Shown here: piece after piece, positions 45,901 through 58,137 of the stretch
Layout: each line of letters begins with the position of its first letter
Position numbering within the stretch: the first letter of the stretch is position 1
Assembly (NCBI GenBank): GCA_010094045.1
Contig: ML986727.1
Span: 33,189 to 97,188, forward strand
DNA: 64,000 nucleotides
From: Lojkania enalia
Lineage: Eukaryota; Ascomycota; Dothideomycetes; Pleosporales
Reading direction: 5' to 3'
The notes under the pieces: model-generated
Seen by the model: the letters and a program-made list of their open reading frames with translations, nothing else
The model's database searches: none
Told to the model about the DNA's origin: nothing
Translations under genes and position numbers: made by a program

Positions 45901-47606
45901 ATTAATATAGAAGAAGTAGCTGATGCTTGGTAGAGTTGTGTTGAGAAGAATTTGAGGATCTAGAGATGGAATCCTAAATTCAGAGGAAGTTTTATACCGA
46001 CTATTGTCTATTGACTAATCCTCAACACCAGTGAAGATAATAGGAGCATCAATTATTGTTTCAATAACATTTGCTTTGAAATATAAGATCTCGCCCACGT
46101 TTCCTGAGCGAATGCAAATTCGTGATTGGGTCAATAGCGTGCTGAAGTGTACAAGCATATCACTGAATACGGAAGTTTGGAAAGCATCTAGAAGACGGCA
46201 TTTCCAACTATCCATCTACAGCCAAACATTCTATTTGTCATCTTGTTCTAACTATTATTCTGACATTGCTAGCGGAGTGCAGCATCTTCCTTAGAGGCCG
46301 GAACTTCTCTCTCTCTCACGTGACTCCCTCCCAAAGTTTGGAACCGTATTCCCTTTGAACATTCCAACCGTCCCACAGTTCTAGCTTTATGCCCATGAAT
46401 CTCTACTTTTCTATCTTCGCAATAGATGATGAGGCAACTGAGTGACCAATATTGTCTACATCGATTTTTCTTTTCTCTGTATTAAAGAAAGGAAAATCAA
46501 AAGCAAAGCAAGGTCATTCGTTGCAAATAACGCACAGCATCCACCATTGGCCAATACCTGGGTATCTCATCCGAGGCCTTCACTTCATTCATCGAACATT
46601 TTCAGCGTTCTACCCGGAACCTCGCTCCTTTCAGCGTAGGCCTCTCAGTATCGTCCGGCTTAGCAACCTTCAGTGGACCTAATTACTTTTTTAGTGGAAT
46701 GGATCCCGCAAATTTCTAGGATGCTGTAGTATTTTTCAAAGATCTTGTGTTCGTCTGGCGGTTATTCACGCATCGAATGAAGCAAGCGCAGAACGCCAAG
46801 CCAAATGGAGGGCACATTGCGTTGGCAAGGTTGGCGTAAAGTAAGCCAAAATCTTTACTATAAATAAAAATGTAGACGATAAGCATGCATTGATTCCATG
46901 ACGGTGAGACTAGCTGATGGATAAGAGACCTTTGCGACCGTGCCGGGTTCCCTCCAAGTCAAATTGTTCAGATCCATGGAAAGTCTTTCTCGATCCGCTG
47001 CAGCAAGAAATAGTGCGACTACGTGACCCCCGCCACCTATCATATATGCGGAGCTCTAAGCATCCTGGAAGCAGTCGACATTGCCGGTCCAGCCACAAAT
47101 TACGCATCGTATCGGTAGGTTTTTGACTGGTGGAGGCATTGATCTCGTGTTGATTGTGGGTACTCGCTGTGCTGTCAGTCCCGCTTCGTGGTATATCCCT
47201 GTAGCAAGGGGGTCGGGCGCCAGGATTACCATGTTCGACCTTAAGCAGAGCGATGAAGGATGCGAAAGGCTTCGCTAAGACGATTGATCTTTGGGGGCAA
47301 TGCTGTAGCCACAATTCCAGCAACACTAAAAGGAGTTGTTAGGAAGGTCAACAATCTTGATGCTTGAATCGAAGCCTTGGCATTCAAATCACAAGTATAC
47401 ATTTGCATTCTTGTATATACCGGCGGTCAGAACACCATAATCCACCACGACCCTAATCGTGTACCTATGCCCTACTGATGCTGAATATGGAGTCGACTCA
47501 CATACATAATCATCCGACACCAAAAGATGTTGCAAGCCAAGTGAGTGTGAAGTTTTACTAGAATAGGGTCCAAAATCTGGATACTTAGTACTCCGCAAGC
47601 ACTTGC
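45901..47606. other. Intergenic; weak coding relic near 46860-47060
   Basis: No supported gene. A minus-strand frame at 46858-47043 (MIGGGGHVVALFLAAADRER ... NNLTWREPGTVAKVSYPS) looks protein-like but is short, lacks partners, and is not recognised. Confidence 0.3.
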
Positions 47607-48333
47607 TCAATACAATCCGATCGTAATATCGCCACGAACTCTCGCAGTCAAATGAACCTCGGCTTCAAGGTCGAGCTTGATGCCAAGCATCAGGGCAGCA
47701 GGCTTAAGATCACCATTCTCGTCAGTTGCCCCTTTCAATAGAGAGCCGGGGGGTTGGTAGAGAACAGAGTTCGGGCCAGGTGAGTTGTCGTCCAGGTTAC
47801 GTCGCTTACCCTGGGCTTGGGCGTCGTCGTAGCGGACGGTGGCTGGAGTGCTAGTAATTTATCAGACTTGTTAAGTAGGCCAAGGGCGGAACATACGGAG
47901 AAGCCATTTCTGGTTCCGAGAAGGATGAAGAGGAAGGAGACGTAGGCGGAATGATGGGCTCTGGTTCAGGCTTGAATTTTTCTGGAAGAAAGGGAGTAGA
48001 TGAGAAGTCAGGCACTCCACCTGGTATTTGAGGCAAGATTGGGAAAGGAGGTGTTTGGGAGCGACCGGTATTGGAATTGGAACTGGTCTTCCTGCGAGAA
48101 GGGAGCAATTTGGAAAGGCCTCTGCGTAACTTACTCTTCTTCGATGTGGATGTCGATGAAGAGGAAATGGTTGCTGAGCTGGGTTGCGATGGCTTTCTTA
48201 ACCGCAGGATGTCTCTCTCATATATATTCCGTTCCCAGCTCTTCCAAGCCATGGATGCCCTTGGCTTGATGGACCATTTCACCTCGGGCTTTACTTCTTC
48301 TTTCCTCCCCTTCCCCCATATCGGTGAGTGCAT
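47607..48333 (-). CDS. Fungal hypothetical protein, basic and disordered, conserved C-terminus
   Basis: Two exons, 48333-47897 and 47850-47607 (46-bp intron), give 226 aa. The N-terminus is basic with WGKGRKEE and SMAWKSWERNIYERDILRLR, then Ser/Lys-rich (SSSTSTSKKSKLRRGLSKLL) and Pro/Glu-rich regions expected to be disordered. After the splice it reads MASPTPATVRYDDAQAQGKR, SVLYQPPGSLLKGATDENGD, and ends ALMLGIKLDLEAEVHLTARV and RGDITIGLY. That final segment recurs in many fungal hypothetical proteins as I recall it; no function is assigned. No membrane segment or signal peptide. Confidence 0.7.
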
Positions 48334-49388
48334 CAGAACCCCGACAAAATTGCTCTACAGGTTGTTCCATGGTACTTGCAACGATGTACTCGTAGGAGCT
48401 CGCCTAAATTTCTTCTTAGGAATAAGTTCGTCCCCATATTATGGAACCCCCGATACACCAATCTAGCTACATCATTTCCTTATGTCAAACGACGCCATTC
48501 ACCCGTCGCGCTCTGCTCCGCACAGTCTCCATCCGCAAAGTGGAACGAGTGTGGACCGATTATGAATCGATAATCCTGAACTATTGGTTGCACTCGTTGT
48601 TAAATACGAATCTGTGTTACCCCAGTGAGCGGGGTGAGGGGATTGTACTACCATTGTAAAGCTATTGCATGTGGGGTACTGATTCGCGGACCGAGCCGAC
48701 ATAATCCAGATCCCACCGGGGAACAGAAGACATCGACCACTACCGAGCCAAGCTCCCGAAGATCTGGATGGTTGAGACTAGTCGGAATCCTTCGGAATAT
48801 TTGTGCGAGTCGATTCTGGTGTACGAGGGGTTGGCAGTGCCACGTCGGTATAGAATCAGGTCATTTTGATCCTACGGATGCTGCCGTGATAGATGACCTA
48901 CAAAGACTCTGGACCCTGGTGGTCTAGACAAGATGGTGGAGCCTCTGGAGTGCCTATAATTGGATACCGAATCTGTCTTGAGCGGAGTAGATATGCAGAC
49001 AGTGTTTCAGAACTACGAGAAGAAATGGGTTTAACGAGAATAACGAGGGTGCTTTTCGCACTTGCCCAGACATGGCAGTCCGTACCGCAGTCAATGGAAG
49101 CCTGTTGATGCCTGGAAGGGCCGCTTAGAAATCTATTCCGACAACCTCGAATATACAATACGCTCTTGTAGCTTGGGCGTCTTGGTATTAGAGAACTGTC
49201 CACATAGTATTAGCCCATATCATCACCGTTTAGTCATAGCACCTACTATAATTGCCACTCTAATTTCTCATGTAACGCCAGTGACATAACTAGTGCCCTT
49301 TTTGAAATGCCCAGACACGTTGTACCCGTGTGCGCACCTTCTTTTTCATCGAAAAGCGTCCGATCTTTCAATTGCCTCTACTAAAAGA
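48334..49388. other. Intergenic (divergent promoter region)
   Basis: Lies between two divergently transcribed hypothetical genes. Several overlapping short open frames, none with motifs. Confidence 0.5.
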
Positions 49389-51138
49389 ATGTCCATCATA
49401 TTCGCTCTCGCCGCAATACCCGGATTACTAGGGACCCAGGAGGCTATTCGTCAAGCGCAACAAAAAGAACGTCGCGAAGAGCATCGAGCGCGACGATGCA
49501 ATTTGATCGCAAGATGTATCAAATCATCGATATGGTCAAGGGAAATTAATGGGAGACCATTAGTCCTTCGAGATGGTGGAGTGCGTTCTTCCCACTAGCC
49601 GTCAATACTCTTTCCCCTTAATAACTGTAAAGATTTACCGGTAACAGGTGTACATCGGCACTGGCAAGCTTGATGATACTCTCGCGAGCCATCAGCTTGC
49701 CGGCTACTTCCTGCCTTACCCCGACAGTGACTATGAAGGCCTCGTAACCACCATCACCGATGTAGCGCCAATAATGAATTGGGTATACATTAATAGCGCT
49801 ACCCATCAAGTTTGCTATGGCATTCGCAAAGACGCGCAACCAAACTTAAATGGCCCATTCGACTGCACGCGACAAGATCGCCGCCTAACCTTCCAAGGTT
49901 GGGAAGGTTTTGTTGCCGTGGAAGTTGCAACAGGTCTCTGGAGTGTATTCTTCGATCTTGACGACGATGGAATGCGGGGAAAAATGAGGCAGGGTATCAT
50001 CGCGGAGGGAACACGGGTGTTGGAGATTGAGCTGTGTAGGGTAGAGAAGAGATGGAAAAAGGACGCAAATGTTCGAAACGCAGATCAAACAATCAACCGG
50101 GAAAAAGAATTGGACCCTGAAGGCAAGGAAGTGATTCACCAAAATGAGTCCAACGAGCCCCTACAACCCGGAGATAGACTTTCAAATGGGGATACAGCTC
50201 CCAATAGCGCCTCTACTCGAGCCTTTGAATCAATCAATAACGTTTCAGCTAATGGAGGTCACCCACTACCAACAACGGCTCCATCTACTGTTCAGGAGGC
50301 TTCTACTGCACCATCTATTAATATACCGTCTCGGAGATCCTCCCTACGCGCTTCACGGAGCACGAAAAGCAATGCAGAACCGCCACAGCCTGTTCAGCAA
50401 ATAGAATGTCCTCTAAATAATGGCCAGGATCAAAACGGAGATCTATCTGTGCGCCCCGGGTCAGCTGGCCGGAAAACACTCTCTCTGCCCTCCAACTCCG
50501 AACCGAATCATATTCCATCGCCAGGACGAACGTCGGGCGAGGGAACGCTACAATCACATCGTAGTGGGATTCCCTCTCAAACCGTAAGCAATCAGACCAC
50601 GATTCGTGTTGAACCTCCAGTAGTGTTATCTACCCATCGCCTACGGCCCAAGGGACACAATCAGCCGCCTCAAGCCCCTACCCCGTCAATGCAGATGAGG
50701 AACGAGCGCGAGAGTGGGGGCTCTAGAAATGGCATGAATGAGTACGACACAATGATCGATTTTTCGTCATCCCTACCACTAGCTTTACGAAGAGTGGGAA
50801 CGTTTGAAGAACACAATACGGGCAAGGACCATGCGGGTTCAGGGCAGAAAAAGCTATTGAGGCGGTTGGGAAAGGGGCATATCAGAACCTTCAGAGGAGA
50901 CGATGACGATCTTCTGAATAAGAACGAAGAGAATAGTGAAGATAGGCATCGTGTAACCAAGGTCAAGCGAATCCTTAGTTGGCCAAAACGCAATTTTGAA
51001 GATGCCAATAGACGAGAAAGGACAAGACGAAGGACGCATGAGTATACGAGACCTAAGAAAACATCAGAAGAATATGCCACGGATGGCCCTCGAGACTCGC
51101 ATCATAACTCATGCAGTTCTACATCGTCTGGAAAATAA
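49389..51138 (+). CDS. Fungal-only hypothetical protein with long disordered C-terminal extension
   Basis: Two exons, 49389-49580 and 49648-51138 (67-bp intron), give 560 aa. The N-terminal 180 residues match a family I recall as widespread in ascomycetes: MSIIFALAAIPGLLGTQEAI, RQAQQKERREEHRARRCNLI, GYFLPYPDSDYEGLVTTITD, APIMNWVYINSATHQVCYGI, DRRLTFQGWEGFVAVE, GLWSVFFDLDDDG and GTRVLEIELCR. Its members are usually about 200-300 aa. Here about 370 further residues follow: Ser/Pro/Asn-rich and low in hydrophobics, then a strongly basic end (RRLGKGHIRTFRGDDDDLL, KVKRILSWPKRNF, RRERTRRRTHEYTRPKK), suggesting a disordered, nucleic-acid- or membrane-facing tail. Function unknown. Confidence 0.78.
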
Positions 51139-51929
51139 ATCGCTTAGAAGCCCATTTTTTGCGGTGAACCGCAAGATGGAGGACCGTTTCGACATCATCG
51201 GAATGGGATCTAGAAGGTCCTCGGTAATTTTTAATCCCACACAAAAGAATAGGAGGGATGTTTATATCTACTTGGATTAATCTAGTTCTATGGTGACTGG
51301 CCTTGACTAATGCAGTGTTCACTGACGTTGATAAATTCTAATCGGAAACTCTACGAAAGCCGAAGGCAAGGGAATGAGAATCAAAATCGTCATGGAGCGC
51401 TTCCGATACCTATAGTGGGGATGTAAATGCAACGCGTGGGTTAGACGGTCATTGGAAAAGGTATAACGCTGTGAATTCCGCAATTCCGCATCGCGTCAAG
51501 TTTCGATATACTAGGGATATCATATAGAATTATCAATTGTCTTGTTTGAGCACTTCAGGCGGTCGTGTGGAATGCTTGTACTAATATAACGACAAGTGGG
51601 AACGGGCTGACAAATCGCCAATCCTACTGGCGGCCTTAAATGGTTTTTATCCATGCACAACACATCCAACCCTACATTGCCCTATACTAATTTTCAATGC
51701 TAGTTCGGCGGTCTGCCATCAACAAGTTGAGATACGCTTCAGAAATCTAGCCTTTTATTTTAATCTAGGTAGCTTTTGAACCAGCCCTGGTGTAGTCTAA
51801 CTTTCAGTGATAAGCAATCGATACCAAAAAATATCGCAGGCCACCACGTGCATACCTCTGCTCCCCAACACTTGGAATAGATCCTTAGCGAATGGTCCAT
51901 TTCACGTCTTCTACTCTACTGGAAATGTG
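51139..51929. other. Intergenic / promoter of MFS gene
   Basis: No gene seen. An in-frame upstream ATG at 51807 would add 41 residues to the transporter but lacks family support. Confidence 0.5.
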
Positions 51930-53643
51930 ATGGCTCATTTATCAAGCGCCCAAGATATCGAGTTGAGCGCTTACCAGTCTCAACGCTCTGACAATGTACC
52001 TCAGGGTGACTCGATACCAACTCCGTCGGCCAGGATACCAGCCACCTACCCTTCTGGCACAAAACTTGTTTTGGTTACTATTGGCCTGGTATTAAGCATA
52101 TTCCTATCTGCACTCGATAGCACCATCATCGCAACAGCAATACCCAAGATCACAGATGAATTCGGCAGCATCGCCAACATCGCCTGGTACGGCAGCGCGT
52201 ACGCAATCACGAACACCGCATTCCAAACTTCGTGGGGCAAAGCCTATAACTTCTTTTCTCTCAAATACACTTTCTTGCTTGCTATCGCCGTATTCGAGTC
52301 TGGGAATGTCATTTGCGCCGTGTCCTTGAATAGCTCGATGCTGATTTTTGGGCGTGTGATTGCGGGGGCAGGCGGTGGGGGGATTATGACGGGCGCTTTC
52401 ATAATCATTGCGTTCACGGCAAAACCAGAATATCGGGCAGCCTATATGGGAGTGTTGGGAGTAACGTTTGGGGCATCAAGTGTTGTCGGGCCGTTACTAG
52501 GGGGCGTGCTGACTGATGGGCCGGGATGGAGATGGTGTTTTTGGTAAGTGCATCCATTCCGTGCCCAACAGGTGGTGAAAAAATGGATCCTAATTCCGTT
52601 CTCTTTGAAGGGTGAGCCTCCCTATCGGATTTGCGGCAGCCTTGACGATGTTCCTGTTCTTTACCCCCCCCGTTCCGCCTAAAGAGGCTGCGCTACTCGA
52701 ACGCATCGTCCACATGGATCTCCTGGGTGGCGTTCTAATATCTGGCTCTCTCTCCTGCTTCGTACTAGCAATGCATTGGTCCGGGATCTACAGTTGGTCA
52801 AACCCACGTTCGATACTCATTTTCACAAGTTCCATCCTACTCTTCTGTGTCTTCTGCATAAACGAATGGCGCATGGGCGACAAGGCAATGGTGCAGTCGC
52901 ATCTCCTCAGAAAACTCACCGTGCTTCCAAACCTCATATACATCTTCTTTCTAGCAGGGCTCTTCTTCCCGCTCCTATACACACTCCCCGTGCGTTTCCA
53001 ATCCGTGCACAACACGTCTGCCTCGCAGAGCGGCATTCGTCTGATCCCCCTCGTGCTTGGCGTCTCCGTTTTCACCATGGTATCGAACGGCCTGCTTACA
53101 TTCTGGAGGCACTACAAGCCGTTCCTTCTAGTTGGCGCGCTGCTAGGCACTGCCGGCGTATCGAAAATGTACACGCTAGACTCCGATGCCTCGGTCGGTG
53201 ACTGGATTGGTTTCGAGATGCTGGCAGCTATGGGCATCGGGCTCGCGCTTCAGATTCCCATGATTGCAAACCAGACCATGGTGTCTTCGGAGGACATTGG
53301 CAGCGTCACTGCTATATCTCTTTTCTTCGAGAACATGGGTACCACGATATTTGTTGCAGCGGGGGAGGCGGCGTTTGCACAGGGCCTCATGGCAAGCATT
53401 TCAAAGAATATTCCGAGGTTGGATCCGCACGCGGTACTAAATATTGGCGTTACGCAGATCCGGACAGTGTTTGTGGGGAGTGAGTTGAACGATGTGTTGG
53501 AGAGTTATCTGGAAGGTTGTAGGATCAGTCAGGTTATTTCTGTTGCTTGTGGTGTAGTAGCTTGTTTGGTGAGTTTGGGGTGTGCAGGCAAAGCGGGAAT
53601 TAGAGAGATGAAGATAAGACTGAAGAAGGTGCATTCCCCATGA
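51930..53643 (+). CDS. MFS drug:H+ antiporter, DHA2-type (14 TM)
   Basis: Two exons, 51930-52543 and 52611-53643 (67-bp intron), give 548 aa, typical for the family. After a polar N-terminus, TM1 carries the DHA2 signature LDSTIIATAIPKITDEF. Further on: GRVIAGAGGGGIMTGAFIII, FGASSVVGPLLGGVLTDGPG (motif C-like), WRWCFWVSLPIGF spanning the splice, and hydrophobic helices through to residue about 525. This is a plasma-membrane or vesicle exporter of toxic small molecules or secondary metabolites; the cargo cannot be inferred. No biosynthetic gene is directly beside it. The ATG at 51930 gives a normal-length N-terminus. Confidence 0.9.
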
Positions 53644-53876
53644 GTTTACTAGAGGGGTTGGGAGGCAAGACAGTGCTAATCACTATGTTCTGTCGAATGT
53701 CATTGACTTTTTGTGGATGCGGATTATGCGTATTACCGGGGGGCGTTGCGCGAACTTCATCGTCGCATAGATACACGGATCACTTCAACAAGATCATGAA
53801 TCCAGACTATTTCTAGTTCCCTTCGATTCCTAACCTTCGGATATACTTTCGCTAGCTACGTTGACTAGACCGAGCG
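53644..53876. other. Intergenic
   Basis: 3' flank of the transporter, nothing recognised. Confidence 0.4.
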
Positions 53877-53881
53877 TACAC

Positions 53882-54030
53882 TATCACGTGTTTCTACTAT
53901 CCTATTATAGTTGGTTTGTTTTCAGGCCTATATAGTCTCGCCACTGCCAGCCTCTGGCCAAGCAAGCCACTTACCCTCCTTCAATACATCAATATTTGCC
54001 TCAGCAATTGATGCTACCTGATTCGCGACA
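53882..54030 (+). mobile_element. Solo LTR, 149 bp, copy 3
   Basis: Same 149-bp length and sequence as 29234-29382; starts TATCACGTG (TG changed to TA) and ends GCGACA. Flanked by TACAC (53877-53881) and TACAG (54031-54035), a 5-bp duplication with one mismatch. Confidence 0.85.
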
Positions 54031-54035
54031 TACAG

Positions 54036-54298
54036 TATTCTAGAATTATTGAAATAATTAAGCAGAGCAACATCGTTAAGGCAAGGATATATAAACAGCA
54101 ATAGAACAGTCCTAGTGTCTCTACTACGAACCGGCGACGTCGCCCGGCCATTGTAAAGAGGCATAGCTAATCCATTAATGCCAAAAAAATTTTGGATACT
54201 GAAGAAACTGCTACCGAGAGACATACACTCCATCCATCTACTCTACCCTTACCACATATACAGTTCCCTGCAGTCTATATGGAACTCCTCAAACTAGT
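54036..54298. other. Intergenic
   Basis: No gene. The open frame 53928-54233 on the minus strand runs into the solo LTR and is an accident. Confidence 0.45.
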
Positions 54299-55198
54299 TT
54301 AATCACTCTTTTTATTCCTCCCTACAAGACCCCCAATCCAAACCTTCAGCAAATGCCATGCCCACCAGGCCCTCATACCCGCCATGTTAGTCCCGTAATC
54401 CTGTCCCCTGGGTTCCACATCCGCCATCTTCAGCACAGTGTCTGGTAATGGACCAGGCCATCTGTACTTAATATATGCGGCGATGAGATCTAGGCCGTTT
54501 GATATTCCTCCTATAACGAGTATCGTTAGTTGTGATATAGGGTATAGTGTCGATGAGCGGGAAGATGTATAAGGAACAAAAGAAGATACGAGTGTAAAAG
54601 GAAACAGAGGTAGGTACATATTCCATCGAGCTATAGGAATAACAAAAGAAGTATGAAATGATAGTTACATACCAGATGTCCAGAGCCTGCCATCCCTCAC
54701 CCACCGCTTATCCTTGAATAACGCTTTCGGAAATTCCTTCTGGAAGTGATCGATGCCTCGAGGGCAAGTGCAATGCTTTCCATCCAGCACGCCCGCGTAC
54801 CCAGCAACCAGGATGCCAGAACATACTGTCAGAAGATCGACGCCAGCATTGACATGCCGTCTCACAAACTCCAAGGACTTCTCATCCGGCTTCGAGAATG
54901 GTGGTGGACCTGGAATAAGCAAGATGTCTAGTTTTCTCGGTGCGACGGCCGGGTCGTCAAGGCCGACATTGATGGTAATACCGACGTTAGCAGTGGTTTG
55001 TGCCACGGTGTTAGGGCCGGAGGAGGAGACGTATATGATTTTGAGATCTTTGTCTGGGATGGATAGGTCGAGGAGAGGTTGTGGGGGACGACATGCTTCG
55101 AAATATGACCGAGTCATCATAGCAAAGAGGTCGATGGGGCTGAGATCAAGGAGTTGGATCGGTGAAACGATCAGAACGCCTATTATTGTTGGGGACAT
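54299..55198 (-). CDS. DJ-1/PfpI (ThiJ) family protein, class I glutamine amidotransferase-like fold
   Basis: Two exons, 55198-54673 and 54510-54299, separated by a 162-bp intron (the longest in the window), give 245 aa. The N-terminus reads IGVLIVSPIQLLDLSPIDLF; the nucleophile elbow is VDLLTVCSGILVAGYAGVLD with Cys near residue 125, followed by GKHCTCP and RWVRDGRLWTSGGISNGLDL, in which SGGISNGLDL spans the splice and matches the family's SAGISAGIDM segment. The C-terminal helix is TNMAGMRAWWAWHLLKVWIG. ATG 55198 was chosen over upstream in-frame ATG 55345 because it starts the conserved beta strand. The role in fungi ranges from glyoxalase-like activity to isonitrile hydration; not decidable here. 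Confidence 0.88.
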
Positions 55199-56295
55199 AA
55201 TGGTGGTGAGTGGGTGACAGCAATCAAAGTGGGACAAGTTGCTGAGGTAAGGGAAAAGATTGGCGGTGTTTAATAGATGTGTGTGATCGAAGATAGAGAG
55301 CTTAATATACAAAAAAAGAGAACGGATAAAGGGGCTAGGCAACAAAATTTAAAATGCGCTGATTCGTCGCCGGTATTGAAGGCACTTAGGCCCTCATTTT
55401 AGATGCCGTTTCTTGCTGTGTTGGCGTAGTTGCTATATCAGGGACAGAGTAAGAACTGTTACGAGATAGATAATAGGCAAGAGAAATGAACGAGGGCATA
55501 GCCAAAAGCTCAACTAATGGCCACAACTATCTACCCTTCGAGTTTTGGAAGGAGACAGAAGCTGGAAATCATTGATCTAAGACGGAGACGGAGCCAGTAT
55601 TGGTCAAGTGAGTAAACCCAGGGTAACAAGATATCCTTTAGAAACTTGCTCAGTTAATACTAGCCACTCCGTAATGGCAGTAACGCAACGCTAGTACCAC
55701 CTACTATTGGACCGATTGAAAGCATAGCACAGCTTAGTCTGAGAATCTTATGCGTAATATGCTGAAAATCTATCGGATGTCGGAAGCAAATGCTAACCGC
55801 CCCGATCCGACTGCTGAGAACGGATGTTCTGTGGCGGCCGATCCGTCTCTTTAGATGAAGATCGTTATCGTCATTTTCCTTTCAACTTCAAAGGATCGAG
55901 GTTTGATGTTTTTTCAAGCTTTTCCCAGTACCTTAGCACATAGCACTTCTTATTCACCATGTCCTCTAAGGCTCTTCGCCTGCTTCAGTACGCAAAGTTG
56001 ACTCCCTGTTATTATGATAATCTGCGGTAGGTTTTGATTAATTGGAAATCAAAAGTCATCAGTGAAGATTTGAGCCTGTTGGCATGAAGCGAAAAAAAGA
56101 CTGTGAGATATTTCGGCTACCCTAATAGGAGGCTATGGGTCGGAGGGAGTGGGTTTGCTGCCGGGGATTCACCGAGCCTCGGCTCTTCCCCAGATTTCCA
56201 TCGCATTTCAATGACATCCGGGGATAAGCACCACCAGCACATCTAAGCTACACACTTTCCCTTCTCTCCCCATACTCTCTACCGCCTACCGCAAA
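55199..56295. other. Intergenic (divergent promoter region)
   Basis: About 1.1 kb between the divergent DJ-1 and SDR genes. No open frame or repeat worth noting. Confidence 0.5.
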
Positions 56296-57237
56296 ATGGA
56301 TATTGGGAACTTATTTAGCGTAAAAGTAAGGCTCCGTCCCTCTCATCATCATTCTCCAATGCCTTCCATAGCACGTAATCTTACAATGGTCAGGACAAAG
56401 TTGTCCTCGTAACTGGCGGCGCCAAAGGCATCGGCCGCATGATCTCCGAAGGCTTCGTGCAGAATGGCGCAAAGGTATATGTATCTTCTCGCGATGCAAA
56501 GGCCTGCGAACAAGCATGTAAAGAATTGAATGGGTTAGGGAAGGGAAAGGCGGACTACATCACCGCAGACTTTTACAAAGAGGAGGATGTCAAACGCGTC
56601 GCTCATGAGCTGAAAAGGAGGGAGGGGAGTAAGTCTTCTTAACCCTGTCACCCCTCGAGATTGGATTAGTATTCATTAGGATGGGAGACAGTGCTAATGT
56701 GCGCATCATTAAGAGTTGCATGTATTAGTGAACAACTCTGGAAGCAACTGGGGGGAATCCTATGATTCGTATCCCTCCTCGGCGTGGGACAGAGTCCTCA
56801 CGCTTAACCTCAAGCGCGTTTTCCAGCTCACGCAAGCCGTGACGCCTCTCCTCGAAGCCTCATCCTCGAAATCCGACCCTGCGCGTATCATAAATATTGG
56901 CTCCGTAGATGGCCTACGAGTCCCTGCACTAGAGACCTTTGCCTACTCAAGTAGTAAAGCCGGACTTCACCATTTGAGCAGAGTTTTAGCGAGTCATCTG
57001 GGGAAAAGAGGTATAACAAGTAACACGTTAGCATGCGGCCCGTTCCAGAGCAAGATGATGAAGGCGACGTTGGAGAAGTTTAAGGATGTTATTGAGGGTG
57101 GCGTGCCGCTGGGACGGATTGGGAGTCCGGAGGATGTGGCGGGAGCGTGTATTTGGCTGAGTAGTCGGGCAGGGGCTTGGGTGAACGGGGCGACGATTGC
57201 GTTGGACGGGGGATCGGTTGTTAGTGCGAAACTATAG
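56296..57237 (+). CDS. Short-chain dehydrogenase/reductase, RhlG-like
   Basis: Three exons, 56296-56325, 56394-56628 and 56714-57237 (introns 68 and 85 bp), give 262 aa, normal for classical SDRs. The first exon is only ten codons (MDIGNLFSVK) but joins in frame to DKVVLVTGGAKGIGRMISEG, the TGxxxGxG cofactor motif. NNSGSNWG follows, then the catalytic Ser in INIGSVDG, the YSSSK active site (Tyr and Lys four apart), and GPFQSKM, with a C-terminus of LDGGSVV. The cofactor is probably NADP(H), since SSRDAKAC has Arg after strand 2. It resembles fungal proteins annotated as rhamnolipid 3-oxoacyl-ACP reductases; the substrate is not known. The complete catalytic set suggests activity. Confidence 0.9.
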
Positions 57238-57375
57238 ATATTCAGTTGTACGATGATACCTGGTTGTAGCAATAGAAAGCCGACCGTGTATCTACGAAAC
57301 CATGGAATAGATTTTGGGTATCTTTTGTCGTCTAGTAATTCATTCGACCACTGCGCATCAAGTAGTTTTCCACTT

Positions 57376-58137
57376 TCAAATAGCACCTGCTCTCCTCCTC
57401 TCCAATATTTGGCGTTTCAGTCCTTCCACCGCAACCTGCGTTGCCAACATCCTCTCAACGCCCGTCCTCCACGTCTCCTCAAGCGCCTTGATCTCCCCAC
57501 CCACGCTCTCTTGCTGCGACCTTCTCAAGGCGTCGACTTCTTCTTGCTGTTTCTTCACGCTGGCCAAATCGGTCTCGATCGCCTTCAATATATCCTCCAG
57601 CTGCGCGTTGCCAATTAGCCAGGCATTTTTGCCAAACTTCTCTAGGAGCCCCAGCTCGGTCACCCGCGCATTTAGGTACTCGCTCGAAGTGTAGGCCCTC
57701 TTCAGAACCTGGATCCACCGCTCTAGCAGCTCTGGCCTATCCTCGTCGCTCGTCGGAGAGGTATTCGGCGGGGCTTCGAGATCTTCGTAGCGCTTCAGAT
57801 CAATGGCGGAGAGTTTGGAGCTGGGGTGCGCCTGGAGTCGGGCGTGCTCGTGCTGGAGCGCATCCGTGAACTGGGGCGTATACAACGCAGCGGGTATAAG
57901 GGCTGGGTGAAGCTGCGCGGCATCCACGCCCGCGGTCTTGACATCTGCATCAATGAGGGCTTTTGCAGCGGCGAGCGAAGCCGGGTCGGGCGGCGCATCG
58001 ACGTCTGGCTCCAGTTAGTCGGCTCCGAGCACACGCAGCTCCTCAATCTCTTTGCATCGGATATTGGGCAGAATGGAGAAATGCGATAGATTGGACGTAC
58101 AGGGGAGAGAATCATAGGACTCGTTGATTAGCGGCAT
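57376..58137 (-). CDS. Pre-mRNA-splicing factor SPF27/BCAS2 homolog
   Basis: Two exons, 58137-58101 and 58004-57376 (96-bp intron with GACTAACTG branch site), give 221 aa, the usual length. It reads MPLINESYDSLPYVDAPPDP across the splice, a diagnostic start for SPF27-family proteins, then AAAKALIDADVKT, LHPALIPAALY, and a long coiled coil from about residue 120 (LLEKFGKNAWLIGNAQLEDI, LKAIETDLASVKKQQEEVDA). Known role (BCAS2/SPF27 in humans, Cwf7 in fission yeast): structural subunit of the Prp19/NineTeen complex in the spliceosome, in the nucleus. It is transcribed divergently from the ceramidase gene with 504 bp between starts. Confidence 0.9.

Noticed and set aside
53928..54233. 101-codon minus-strand open frame
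   Set aside because: Runs through the 149-bp solo LTR; the same LTR residues appear at the other copies, so it is not a gene.
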